Assembly (NCBI GenBank): GCA_964655115.1
Contig: CAZZKM010000012.1
Span: 1-35,181 of the forward strand
Length of the DNA stretch: 35,181 bases
Origin: ATZT02 sp964655115
GTDB taxonomy: Bacteria > Actinomycetota > Actinomycetes > S36-B12 > UBA5976
Direction of reading: 5' to 3'
In this document: positions 24,917 through 32,735 of the stretch, piece after piece
How the letters are laid out: every line of letters begins with the position of its first letter
Numbering within the stretch: position 1 is the first letter of the stretch
The notes under the pieces: generated by a model
What the model was told of the DNA's origin: nothing
What the model saw: only the letters and a program-made list of their open reading frames with translations
The model's database searches: none
Program-made: the position numbers and the translations under genes

Positions 24917-25843
24917 TTGAGCCTGGAACAACAAGAAAAAAAGTCAGATAAATTTGGTTTCTTTGTAAGAAATCAAACCATAGTTGTTCCAATAGTCGCA
25001 CTCATAGTTGCATTTTTATTAGGAGCAATCCTTATTGCATTTCAAGGTGTTAATCCGATTACTGCATATCGATCAATTTTTTCTGAAGCATGGTTTGATT
25101 CGGATGGATTATTAAGAACTTTTCAAAAAACCACCCCTTTAGTTTTAGCTGGATTAGCAGTAACAGTTGCTTTAAGAATTGGTTTATTTAATATTGGAGC
25201 CCAAGGTCAATTAATTTCAGCGGCATTAGCTGCTGCATTGGCAGGCATTTATTTCACAAATTTGCCAGCGGTTTTACATGTTTTAGTTTCACTTCTAAGT
25301 GGAGTAATTGTAGGTGCTCTTTGGTCTGCAATCGCTGGAGTTTTAAAAGCGTATCGCGGAGTACATGAAGTTATTTCAACAATAATGTTGAACAGTATTG
25401 CTATTGGAATTTTAGATTACTTAGTAAGTAATCCTTTTAAAGAACCAGATCAATCATTACAAAGAACCAAGAAAATTGCAGAAACTGCAATGCTTCCTAA
25501 TTTTGGATTTATTCCACTAGGTTTCATATTTGCAATTATTGTAACTTTATTTATTTCTTGGATTCTAAATAAAACCACAGCAGGTTTTAGATTTAATACT
25601 GTTGGTAAGAACAAATTTGCTGCCGTTTATGCAGGAATTAATACCAAATTGATGATCATTACTGGAATGTTGTTAAGTGGAGGACTTGCTGGNNNNNNNN
25701 NNNNNNNNNNNNNNNNNNNNNNNNNNNNNNNNNNNNNNNNNNNNNNNNNNNNNNNNNNNNNNNNNNNNNNNNNNNNNNNNNNNNNNNNNNNNAAAAATAA
25801 AGCTCAAAAGAATGCAAATGTTACAAGTGGATGGGGAAGTTAA
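24917..25843 (+). CDS. ABC transporter permease 1, nucleoside (NupB/PnrC-like), interrupted by assembly gap
   Basis: This is the first of two permeases of the nucleoside ABC importer. The 258 residues before the gap contain about seven helices and the family stretch L-R-I-G-L-F-N-I-G-A-Q-G-Q-L, plus E-V-I-S-T-I-M-L-N. The 100 Ns at 25693-25792 replace the C-terminal third. If the gap were truly 100 bp, the frame would continue to N-V-T-S-G-W-G-S and TAA at 25843 and the protein would be 308 residues, well short of the usual 350-380. The TTG start at 24917 has GGAAAAG six bases upstream. It follows the hairpin after bmpA. Confidence 0.85.
   Translation: MSLEQQEKKSDKFGFFVRNQTIVVPIVALIVAFLLGAILIAFQGVNPITAYRSIFSEAWFDSDGLLRTFQKTTPLVLAGLAVTVALRIGLFNIGAQGQLISAALAAALAGIYFTNLPAVLHVLVSLLSGVIVGALWSAIAGVLKAYRGVHEVISTIMLNSIAIGILDYLVSNPFKEPDQSLQRTKKIAETAMLPNFGFIPLGFIFAIIVTLFISWILNKTTAGFRFNTVGKNKFAAVYAGINTKLMIITGMLLSGGLAXXXXXXXXXXXXXXXXXXXXXXXXXXXXXXXXXXKNKAQKNANVTSGWGS
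25693..25792. other. Assembly gap (100 Ns) inside permease 1
   Basis: Exactly 100 undetermined bases, a common placeholder for unknown length. The permease is missing the region that normally holds about three helices. Confidence 0.98.
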
Positions 25844-25845
25844 TC

Positions 25846-26835
25846 ATGGATTTTATTAGAGAAAATAAAAAACCGATTGTAACTCTAATTTTGGTCGCGA
25901 TTATTGCTTATACTTTCTATTTTTTAGATGAGATAAAAACAACATCTGTTCTAGTTTTTGGCTGGGGCTATGCAGTTCCTTTGGTTTTAGCAGCAATGGT
26001 TGGAATTATTGGGGAAAGAACTGGTGTAGTAAATATCGGTATTGAAGGTCAAATGTTAATGGCTGCATTTGCTAGTTTCTTTGGATCTGTAGTTACTGGC
26101 AATCTTTATCTGGGCATATTGATTGGTATTTCAGCTGGATTAATAATGGGTGCATTTTTAGCAGTTGCTGCAGTTAAATGGGAAATGGATCAAATAATTG
26201 CAGGCGTTGTTATAAATATTGTGGCTGCAGGAATAACTTCATTTTTTTACGCTCAAGGTAAAACTCTTCCAGAGTTAATGCCAGTTGTTTCAATTCCATT
26301 TCTTAGCGATATTCCGTTGATTGGTCCAGTATTTTTTAGAAATGGCTTGTTTGCACTTTCCACACTTTTTATAGTCGCAGCCGTTTATTACGGATTATTT
26401 AAAACAAGATGGGGTTTAAGAAGTAGGGCAGTTGGTGAATACCCAAGTGCAGCTGATGCTGCAGGAATTAATGTCACAAGAATACGAATGCTTAACGTTA
26501 CTTTTGCAGGAGCTTTAGCAGGTTGTGCCGGAGCATTTTTAGCACTCGAAGCAGCTGGAACATTTGCAAGAGGAATCACTGCCGGACGAGGATTTTTAGC
26601 GTTAGCCATCATGATATTTGGCGCATGGAATCCACTTGGCGCACTTGCTGCAGCATTGTTTTTTGGATTATCAACAGCAATTGCAAGCCAATTACAAGCA
26701 GATGAAGTTATAAATATTCCACAACAATTTGTAAATCTTTTGCCTTTTGTTATGACTTTAGTTGTTTTAGCAATTGCAGTTGGCAGAGTAAGACCACCAG
26801 CAGCAGCTGGTCAGCCATATACAAAGGAAGGCTAA
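25846..26835 (+). CDS. ABC transporter permease 2, nucleoside (NupC/PnrD-like)
   Basis: This 329-residue membrane protein has about nine helices. It carries the partner-permease landmarks G-I-I-G-E-R-T-G-V-V-N-I-G-I-E-G-Q-M-L and, near the C-terminus, G-R-G-F-L-A-L-A-I-M-I-F-G-A-W-N-P-L-G. The EAA-like loop, which contacts the ATPase, is around R-S-R-A-V-G-E-Y-P-S-A-A-D-A-A-G-I-N. The ATG at 25846 is chosen over the in-frame ATG at 25831 because GGGGAAG lies six bases before it and it begins just after the permease 1 stop. The ATPase gene follows after six bases. Confidence 0.92.
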   Translation: MDFIRENKKPIVTLILVAIIAYTFYFLDEIKTTSVLVFGWGYAVPLVLAAMVGIIGERTGVVNIGIEGQMLMAAFASFFGSVVTGNLYLGILIGISAGLIMGAFLAVAAVKWEMDQIIAGVVINIVAAGITSFFYAQGKTLPELMPVVSIPFLSDIPLIGPVFFRNGLFALSTLFIVAAVYYGLFKTRWGLRSRAVGEYPSAADAAGINVTRIRMLNVTFAGALAGCAGAFLALEAAGTFARGITAGRGFLALAIMIFGAWNPLGALAAALFFGLSTAIASQLQADEVINIPQQFVNLLPFVMTLVVLAIAVGRVRPPAAAGQPYTKEG

Positions 26836-26841
26836 TTTAAA

Positions 26842-28353
26842 TTGAGCCAAACTTTAATTGAAGCTAAAAAATTAGTTAAAAAATTTCCAGGAGTTTTAGC
26901 AAACGATAACGTTTCGCTAACTTTAAATAAAGGTGAAATTGTTGCTTTACTTGGTGAAAATGGTGCTGGCAAATCTACATTAGTGAAAATGATTTATGGA
27001 CTTTATGGTGCTGATGAAGGTGAATTATTTATTAAAGGTGAAAAAGTAAACATGAAATCACCAGCAGATGCAATTGCTAGAGGTATTGGAATGGTGCATC
27101 AACATTTTCAATTAGTGCCGGTGATGACAGTGGCAGAAAATATTGCGTTGGGTGCTGAAAAAACTAGAGGAATAAATTTTGATCTTGATGCTGCAGAAAA
27201 AGAAGTTGCACAATTGGCAAAAACTTACGGATTAGAAGTTGATCCCACAGCGCGCATTGAAGATTTACCTGTAGGGATGCAGCAAAGAGTTGAAATTTTA
27301 AAAATGCTTTATCGAAAAGCAGATATTTTGATTATGGATGAACCTACCGCTGTTTTGACTCCTCAAGAAACTGATGAATTATTAAAAACAATGAAAAGTT
27401 TTGCTGAAAAAGGTGTGGGAGTAATTTTCATAACCCACAAATTACGAGAAGTTCTTGCTGTTGCAGACCGAGTTGTGGTTTTAAGAAATGGAAAAGTAGT
27501 TGGAACTACAGAACCTAAAAATACCGATCAAGAAGGACTTGCAACAATGATGGTTGGAAGAAGTGTAGTTTTGGATGTTCAAAAAACTGAAGCAAAACCT
27601 AAAGATGTTGTTTTAAAAGTATCTAATTTAAATGTCACAGATGATAGAAAATTACTTGCAGTAAAAGATTTATCACTTGAAGTCAAGGCTGGCGAGATAC
27701 TTGGTATTGCAGGCGTAGAAGGAAATGGGCAAAGAGAATTAGTTCAGGCAATAACTGGTTTAAGAAAAATAGATTCAGGAAAAGTAGAAATTAATAATAT
27801 TGATGCAACAAAATTAAGTCCTCATAAAATACATGAATTAGGAGTAGCTCACGTACCCGAAGATAGAGAAAAAGACGGATTAGTTGCAGGTTATTCCATT
27901 GCTGATAATTCTGTATTAAATAGATTTGATGAAAAAGAATTTTCTAAAGCTGGGGTAAGACAATTTGGGGCTATTAGAAACTTAGCAAAAAAATTAGTTG
28001 AAAAATTTGATGTTAGAACTCCTTCAATCGATACCACAGCAGGTTCATTATCGGGAGGAAATAAACAAAAATTAGTTATCGCTAGGGAATTAATTTGGAA
28101 TCCAATACTTTTAATTGCTGCTCAACCAACTCGTGGAATAGATGTTGGCTCTATTGAATTTATTCATAACCAAATAGTGGCAGCAAGAGATGCTGGTTCT
28201 GCGGTTTTATTAGTTTCTGCTGAACTTGATGAAGTTTTAGGATTAGCAGATCGAGTAGCAGTAATGTATGCAGGAAAAATTGTAAAAATACTTGATGAAA
28301 AAGATGCTGAAAGAAATAAAGTAGGAAGATTGATGGCAGGCGGAGACGCCTAA
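26842..28353 (+). CDS. ABC transporter ATPase with two nucleotide-binding domains, nucleoside importer (NupA/PnrB-like)
   Basis: This 503-residue fused ATPase energises the nucleoside importer. Domain 1 (about 1-240) has Walker A G-E-N-G-A-G-K44-S-T, a V-G-M-Q-Q-R signature and Walker B I-L-I-M-D-E-P-T. Domain 2 (about 255-500) has a degenerate Walker A (G-V-E-G-N-G-Q-R), the signature L-S-G-G-N-K-Q-K, and A-A-Q-P-T-R-G-I-D-V-G in place of a D-E Walker B. That asymmetry is normal for this family (RbsA/PnrB type). It starts at TTG 26842 with AAGGAAGG about ten bases upstream. Adenosine deaminase begins three bases after its stop. Confidence 0.93.
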   Translation: MSQTLIEAKKLVKKFPGVLANDNVSLTLNKGEIVALLGENGAGKSTLVKMIYGLYGADEGELFIKGEKVNMKSPADAIARGIGMVHQHFQLVPVMTVAENIALGAEKTRGINFDLDAAEKEVAQLAKTYGLEVDPTARIEDLPVGMQQRVEILKMLYRKADILIMDEPTAVLTPQETDELLKTMKSFAEKGVGVIFITHKLREVLAVADRVVVLRNGKVVGTTEPKNTDQEGLATMMVGRSVVLDVQKTEAKPKDVVLKVSNLNVTDDRKLLAVKDLSLEVKAGEILGIAGVEGNGQRELVQAITGLRKIDSGKVEINNIDATKLSPHKIHELGVAHVPEDREKDGLVAGYSIADNSVLNRFDEKEFSKAGVRQFGAIRNLAKKLVEKFDVRTPSIDTTAGSLSGGNKQKLVIARELIWNPILLIAAQPTRGIDVGSIEFIHNQIVAARDAGSAVLLVSAELDEVLGLADRVAVMYAGKIVKILDEKDAERNKVGRLMAGGDA

Positions 28354-28356
28354 ATA

Positions 28357-29463
28357 ATGGATGACAAATTAACTTTTGAAGTTTTAAGAACAGTTCCAAA
28401 AGTACTACTTCACGATCATTTAGATGGTGGAGTAAGACCTAGTACGGTTGCTGATTTAGCAGTTAAAAATGGCTATAAAGGTTTACCAACAACGGATCCA
28501 GTTGAGTTAGCAAAGTGGTTTAGACAAGCTTGTGATTCAGGATCTTTAGAAAAATATTTAGAAACATTTGTTCACACTGTTGGGGTTATGCAGACAATTG
28601 AAAGTATTAAAAGAGTGGCATTTGAAGCTGGAGAAGATTTAGCAAATGATGGCGTAGTTTATGCAGAAATTAGATTTGCTCCAGAATTACATCAAAATAA
28701 TGGACTGTCATTGGATCAAGTTGTAGAAGCTGTTATTTCAGGATTTAGTGATGCTGAAATTCAAATGAAAAGTCAAGGAAAACCAATTGTATTAAGAGCC
28801 TTATTAACAGCGATGAGAACAGCAGCGCGATCAAGTGAAATTGCAGAATTAGCTGTTAAGTGGCGCGAAAAAGGAGTTGTTGGATTTGATATAGCAGGAA
28901 AGGAAGCAGGCTATCCACCAACAAGACATCTTGATGCATTTGATGCAGTCAGAAGAGCAAATTTTCATATGACAATTCATGCTGGTGAAGCTTTTGGTTT
29001 ACCTTCAATTTGGGAAGCCGTCCAAATTTGTGGAACTGATCGATTGGGTCATGGAGTAAGAATTGTTGATGATTTAAGTTTTAAGTCAGATGGAGAAATA
29101 AAATTAGGCGAATTATCTGCCTACGTAAGAGATAAAAGAGTTCCTTTGGAACTTTGCCCATCATCAAATATTCAAACAGGGGCAGCAAAAAGTATTAAAG
29201 AGCACCCAATTGGTGTTTTAACTAAATTAGGTTTTAGAGCAACTGTAAACACCGATAATCGTTTAATGTCAGACACTTCAATGACCAAAGAAATGTACTT
29301 ACTTGCAACTGAATTAGATTTCACTCTCAAACAATTGCAATGGTTAACTGTAAACGCGATGAAAAGTGCTTTTATTCCTTTTGATCAAAGACTTAAATTA
29401 ATAAATGAAACTATAAAACCAAGATATGCTCAAATAGCGAAAGATTTAAGTATTACTTTTTAA
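28357..29463 (+). CDS. add: Adenosine deaminase
   Basis: This 368-residue zinc enzyme deaminates adenosine and deoxyadenosine to (deoxy)inosine, which can then be used by the phosphorylases of the locus. H19 and H21 (L-H-D-H-L-D-G-G), the catalytic H-A-G-E motif, H-G-V-R-I, and N-T-D-N-R-L-M-S carrying the metal-ligand Asp are all present. E-L-C-P-S-S-N lies between. Length is normal for the family. It is the last gene of the transporter operon, three bases after the ATPase stop, and overlaps the convergent short ALDH-like gene by 4 bp. Confidence 0.95.
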   Translation: MDDKLTFEVLRTVPKVLLHDHLDGGVRPSTVADLAVKNGYKGLPTTDPVELAKWFRQACDSGSLEKYLETFVHTVGVMQTIESIKRVAFEAGEDLANDGVVYAEIRFAPELHQNNGLSLDQVVEAVISGFSDAEIQMKSQGKPIVLRALLTAMRTAARSSEIAELAVKWREKGVVGFDIAGKEAGYPPTRHLDAFDAVRRANFHMTIHAGEAFGLPSIWEAVQICGTDRLGHGVRIVDDLSFKSDGEIKLGELSAYVRDKRVPLELCPSSNIQTGAAKSIKEHPIGVLTKLGFRATVNTDNRLMSDTSMTKEMYLLATELDFTLKQLQWLTVNAMKSAFIPFDQRLKLINETIKPRYAQIAKDLSITF

Positions 29464-30305
29464 AATCCTCTAGGGTGCCAAACAGTTTTGGTTTCTAAAA
29501 ATGCTTTAATTCTTGTTAAATCATCAATTTTTGTGTTTGGTCGAATTACTCTTTTTAAATTACTGGCGCAATCTTTTTCTAGACTTAAAGCTAGTTTTTT
29601 ATCATTTACACCACTTAAATCAAAAGCGTTTACATCCATATGGGTTGCAAGCCAAGGAGCTATTTCTTCATAGTCGCCAGTCAAAATATTTACAACTCCA
29701 GCAGGAACATCACTAGTTGCGATCACTTCTGCTAGAGATACAGCAGTTAAAGGTTGAGTTTTTGACGCAATCACAATGCAAGTATTTCCGCTTAAAATGA
29801 TAGATCCAATTGTTTTTACTAAATTAAAAAGTGGTTGTTCTTTGCCACTTACAGAAGCGACTACTCCAGTTGGTTCAGGAACTGAGAAATCAAAGAATGG
29901 TCCTGCAACTGGGTTGCTTGATCCTGTCACCATGGCAAGTTTGTCGGTCCAACCAGCAAACCAAACCATTTTGTCAATTGCATCTTGAACTTCATTTTTA
30001 ACTTGGGATTTATTTTTATTCCATAATGAAAGTTCTTCTACAAATTGGTCAAATCTTCCTTGCATCATTTCTGAAATTCGATAAAGAACTTGACCTCTGT
30101 TATAAGCAGTTGCTTCTGACCACTTACTAAATGCACTTCGCGCTGCAATTACTGAATCACGAGCATCTTTTCTAGATGCAAGTGCAACATTTGCTACAAA
30201 GTTTTTATTTTTATCAAAAACTTCATAAGTTCTTCCTGATTCAGATCTTGGGAATGCTCCACCTATAAATAATTTGGCAGTTCTTTTGACATCTAAATTT
30301 GTCAT
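29460..30305 (-). CDS. Truncated aldehyde-dehydrogenase-like protein without catalytic domain
   Basis: This 281-residue protein aligns with the N-terminal coenzyme-binding half of aldehyde dehydrogenases, up to about 230. The equivalent of P-W-N-F-P is G-K-E-Q-P-L, the F-T-G-S motif is L-S-G, and the domain with the active-site Cys and Glu is absent. It then ends in K-A-F-L-E-T-K-T-V-W-H-P, a tail I recall from short ALDH-like genes next to deoC-ALDH in Streptomyces, so it looks like a conserved partner and not a recent wreck. The frame is clean. It starts next to the ALDH stop at 30305. A structural or regulatory subunit is inferred. Confidence 0.8.
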   Translation of the reverse strand: MTNLDVKRTAKLFIGGAFPRSESGRTYEVFDKNKNFVANVALASRKDARDSVIAARSAFSKWSEATAYNRGQVLYRISEMMQGRFDQFVEELSLWNKNKSQVKNEVQDAIDKMVWFAGWTDKLAMVTGSSNPVAGPFFDFSVPEPTGVVASVSGKEQPLFNLVKTIGSIILSGNTCIVIASKTQPLTAVSLAEVIATSDVPAGVVNILTGDYEEIAPWLATHMDVNAFDLSGVNDKKLALSLEKDCASNLKRVIRPNTKIDDLTRIKAFLETKTVWHPRGF

Positions 30306-31741
30306 TATTTTCCTGCCTTTAGATATGGCTCTAAACCATGTCGGCCACCTTCGCGGCCATATCCAGATTCTTTATATCCACCAAATGGACTTGTTGGATC
30401 AAATTTGTTGAATGTGTTTGCCCAAATAACCCCAGCTCTTAATCTGTGAGCAACTTCTAGAATTCTGGAACCTTTTTCAGTCCAAATTCCAGCACTTAAA
30501 CCAAATGGAGTGTTATTAGCTTTTTCAATTGCTTCATCAGGAGTTCTAAAAGTTAAAACACTTAATACTGGTCCAAAAATTTCTTCACGAGCAATTCGGT
30601 GCGATAAAGAAACATTGGTAAATACTGTTGGGGCAAACCAAAAGCCTTTATTTGGAATTTCACAAGGCGCAGACCACATTTGAGCACCTTCTTTTGTTCC
30701 AGATTCTGCTAATTCTTTTATTTTTTGTAATTGACTGGATGAATTTATGGCTCCTACATCTGTGTTTTTGTCTAGTGGATCACCAAGTCTTAAAGTTTTC
30801 ATTCTTTGATAAAGCAGATCTAGGAAATTATCTGCAATTGATTCTTGTAGCAACAATCTTGAACCAGCGCAACAAACATGACCTTGATTGAAAAATATTC
30901 CATTTACAACACCTTCAACTGCTTGATCCATTGCAGCATCATCAAAAATTATGTTGGCAGCTTTTCCACCTAATTCCAGAGTTATTTTTTTATTTGTACC
31001 AGCAACACTTTGCGCAATTAATCTTCCAACTTCTGTAGAACCGGTGAAAGCAATTTTGTCGATGTCAGGATGCTCTACTAAATATTTACCAGTTTCACCT
31101 GCTCCGGTAACGATGTTTACCACACCATCTGGCAATTCTGCTTGCTGACAAATTTCTGCAAAAAATAGTGCAGTTAACGGTGTGGTTTCAGCAGGTTTTA
31201 AAACTACAGTATTTCCAGCAGCAAGTGCTGGTGCAATTTTCCAAGCAAGCATTAGTAAAGGAAAATTCCAAGGAATTATTTGTCCTGCGACTCCAAGTGG
31301 AGAAGGGTTTTTACCTAAACCTGCATAATCTAATTTGTCAGCCCATCCTGCATAGTGAAAGAAATGTGCTGCAACTAAAGGAATGTCAATATCTCTACTT
31401 TCCCTTATTGGTTTTCCATTGTTCATGGATTCTAAAACAGCCAATTCTCGAGAACGTTCTTGAATAATTCTTGCTAAACGAAATAAATATTTTCCTCTTT
31501 GGCTTCCGGTTAATTTAGACCAAGATTTGAAAGCCTTACGAGCAGATTTAACTGCTAAGTCAACATCTTTTTGACTTGCTTCAATTATTTCTGCCAAGAC
31601 TTCTTCTGTAGCAGGATTTATTGTTTTATAAGTATTACCACCAATTGATTTAACAAATTTTCCACCAATAAATAATTGATAGCTATTTTTTAAATCAACT
31701 ATCTTTGTTGATTCAGGAGCTGGGGCATATTCAAAAACCAA
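30305..31741 (-). CDS. NAD(P)-dependent aldehyde dehydrogenase (acetaldehyde likely)
   Basis: This 478-residue, full-length enzyme has the catalytic C290 (N-Q-G-H-V-C-C-A-G), general base Glu in L-E-L-G-G-K, cofactor motif F-T-G-S-T-E-V-G, and I-P-W-N-F-P-L at the oxyanion side. It lies two bases after deoC in the minus-strand operon punA-pgm-deoC-ALDH-ALDH', so acetaldehyde from DeoC is the likely substrate, giving acetate. The C-terminal part ends in S-P-F-G-G-Y-K-E-S-G-Y-G-R-E. The start is a TTG at 31741 with GGTGG upstream inside the deoC end. Substrate is inferred from context only. Confidence 0.9.
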   Translation of the reverse strand: MVFEYAPAPESTKIVDLKNSYQLFIGGKFVKSIGGNTYKTINPATEEVLAEIIEASQKDVDLAVKSARKAFKSWSKLTGSQRGKYLFRLARIIQERSRELAVLESMNNGKPIRESRDIDIPLVAAHFFHYAGWADKLDYAGLGKNPSPLGVAGQIIPWNFPLLMLAWKIAPALAAGNTVVLKPAETTPLTALFFAEICQQAELPDGVVNIVTGAGETGKYLVEHPDIDKIAFTGSTEVGRLIAQSVAGTNKKITLELGGKAANIIFDDAAMDQAVEGVVNGIFFNQGHVCCAGSRLLLQESIADNFLDLLYQRMKTLRLGDPLDKNTDVGAINSSSQLQKIKELAESGTKEGAQMWSAPCEIPNKGFWFAPTVFTNVSLSHRIAREEIFGPVLSVLTFRTPDEAIEKANNTPFGLSAGIWTEKGSRILEVAHRLRAGVIWANTFNKFDPTSPFGGYKESGYGREGGRHGLEPYLKAGK

Positions 31742-31743
31742 GA

Positions 31744-32706
31744 TTAATCCACCGTCACATAATCTGGACCAGAATAGGAGCCAGTTTTTAGTTTTTGTCT
31801 TTGCATTAAAAGATCATTTAATAAACTTGAGGCCCCAAATCTAAATAGATCTGGGTTTAACCATCGGTCACCCAAAGTTTCTTTTACTAAAACTAAATAC
31901 TTCATGGCATCTTTAGTAGTTTTAATTCCACCTGCAGGTTTCATTCCGATAATTTTTCCTGTTGCTCTTTCAAATTCATTAATGGCTTGAAGCATAACTA
32001 AAGTGACTGGCAAAGTTGCTGCAGGTTGAACTTTTCCAGTAGAAGTTTTTATAAAATCAGCTCCAGCCAACATGGCAATCCAGGAAGCTTTTTTGACATT
32101 ATCGTAAGTTTTTAATTCACCAGTTTCAAGAATTACTTTTAAATGAGCACTTTTACATGCTTCTTTGATTGAAAGAATTTGTTCATAAATGTCAAAGAAT
32201 CTTCCTTCGTGAAAAGCTCCACGATCAATAACCATGTCAATTTCATCTGCACCTTGAGAAACTGCATCATTTGTATCTTGTAATTTTGCAGCCAAAGAGA
32301 CTCTTCCTGCAGGAAAACCTGTTGCAACTGCAGCAACTTTAATATTTGTGCCAGTCAAATTTTCTTTTGCAATTGAAACTAGATCACTATAAACACAAAC
32401 TGCGGCAACACTTGGAACTGAATTATCAAGTGGATCAGGTCTTCTGGCTTTTGCACAAAGTGTTTTAACTTTGCCTTTAGTATCCATGCCTTCAAGAGTT
32501 GTTAGATCTATCATTCGAATTGAAAGATCGATACCTACTTTTTTTGCACTAGTTTTAATTGATCTTGTGGCCAGCTTTGCTGATCTTTCTTCAACACCAA
32601 CTTTGTCAACACCTGAAAGTCCATTCAGAAATTTTTTAAGTGACTCTTCATTTTTTGTAGCATCGCTTAGAAGGCTAGGCAATTGAGTCAGATAATTTGT
32701 GCTCAC
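31744..32706 (-). CDS. deoC: Deoxyribose-phosphate aldolase
   Basis: This 320-residue DeoC splits 2-deoxyribose-5-phosphate into glyceraldehyde-3-phosphate and acetaldehyde. The Schiff-base K220 lies in D-F-I-K-T-S-T-G-K and the assisting K256 in G-M-K-P-A-G-G-I. D-E-I-D-M-V-I is the other conserved segment. The barrel is preceded by about 80 extra residues that are common in actinobacterial forms. It starts with GTG at 32706, 29 bp after pgm. The pair DeoC plus ALDH would send deoxynucleoside carbon to glycolysis and acetate. Confidence 0.95.
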   Translation of the reverse strand: MSTNYLTQLPSLLSDATKNEESLKKFLNGLSGVDKVGVEERSAKLATRSIKTSAKKVGIDLSIRMIDLTTLEGMDTKGKVKTLCAKARRPDPLDNSVPSVAAVCVYSDLVSIAKENLTGTNIKVAAVATGFPAGRVSLAAKLQDTNDAVSQGADEIDMVIDRGAFHEGRFFDIYEQILSIKEACKSAHLKVILETGELKTYDNVKKASWIAMLAGADFIKTSTGKVQPAATLPVTLVMLQAINEFERATGKIIGMKPAGGIKTTKDAMKYLVLVKETLGDRWLNPDLFRFGASSLLNDLLMQRQKLKTGSYSGPDYVTVD

Positions 32707-32735
32707 AGACCTAGCGTATCTAATGGCTTAATTAT

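Noticed and set aside
25677..25859. ORF running through the assembly gap in another frame
   Set aside because: It depends on the Ns being open and would run into the start of permease 2; the frame ending at 25843 fits the operon better.
27680..28350. Degenerate second nucleotide-binding domain of the ABC ATPase as a sign of decay
   Set aside because: Altered Walker A and the A-A-Q-P-T-R Walker B region are usual in the second domain of this ATPase family.
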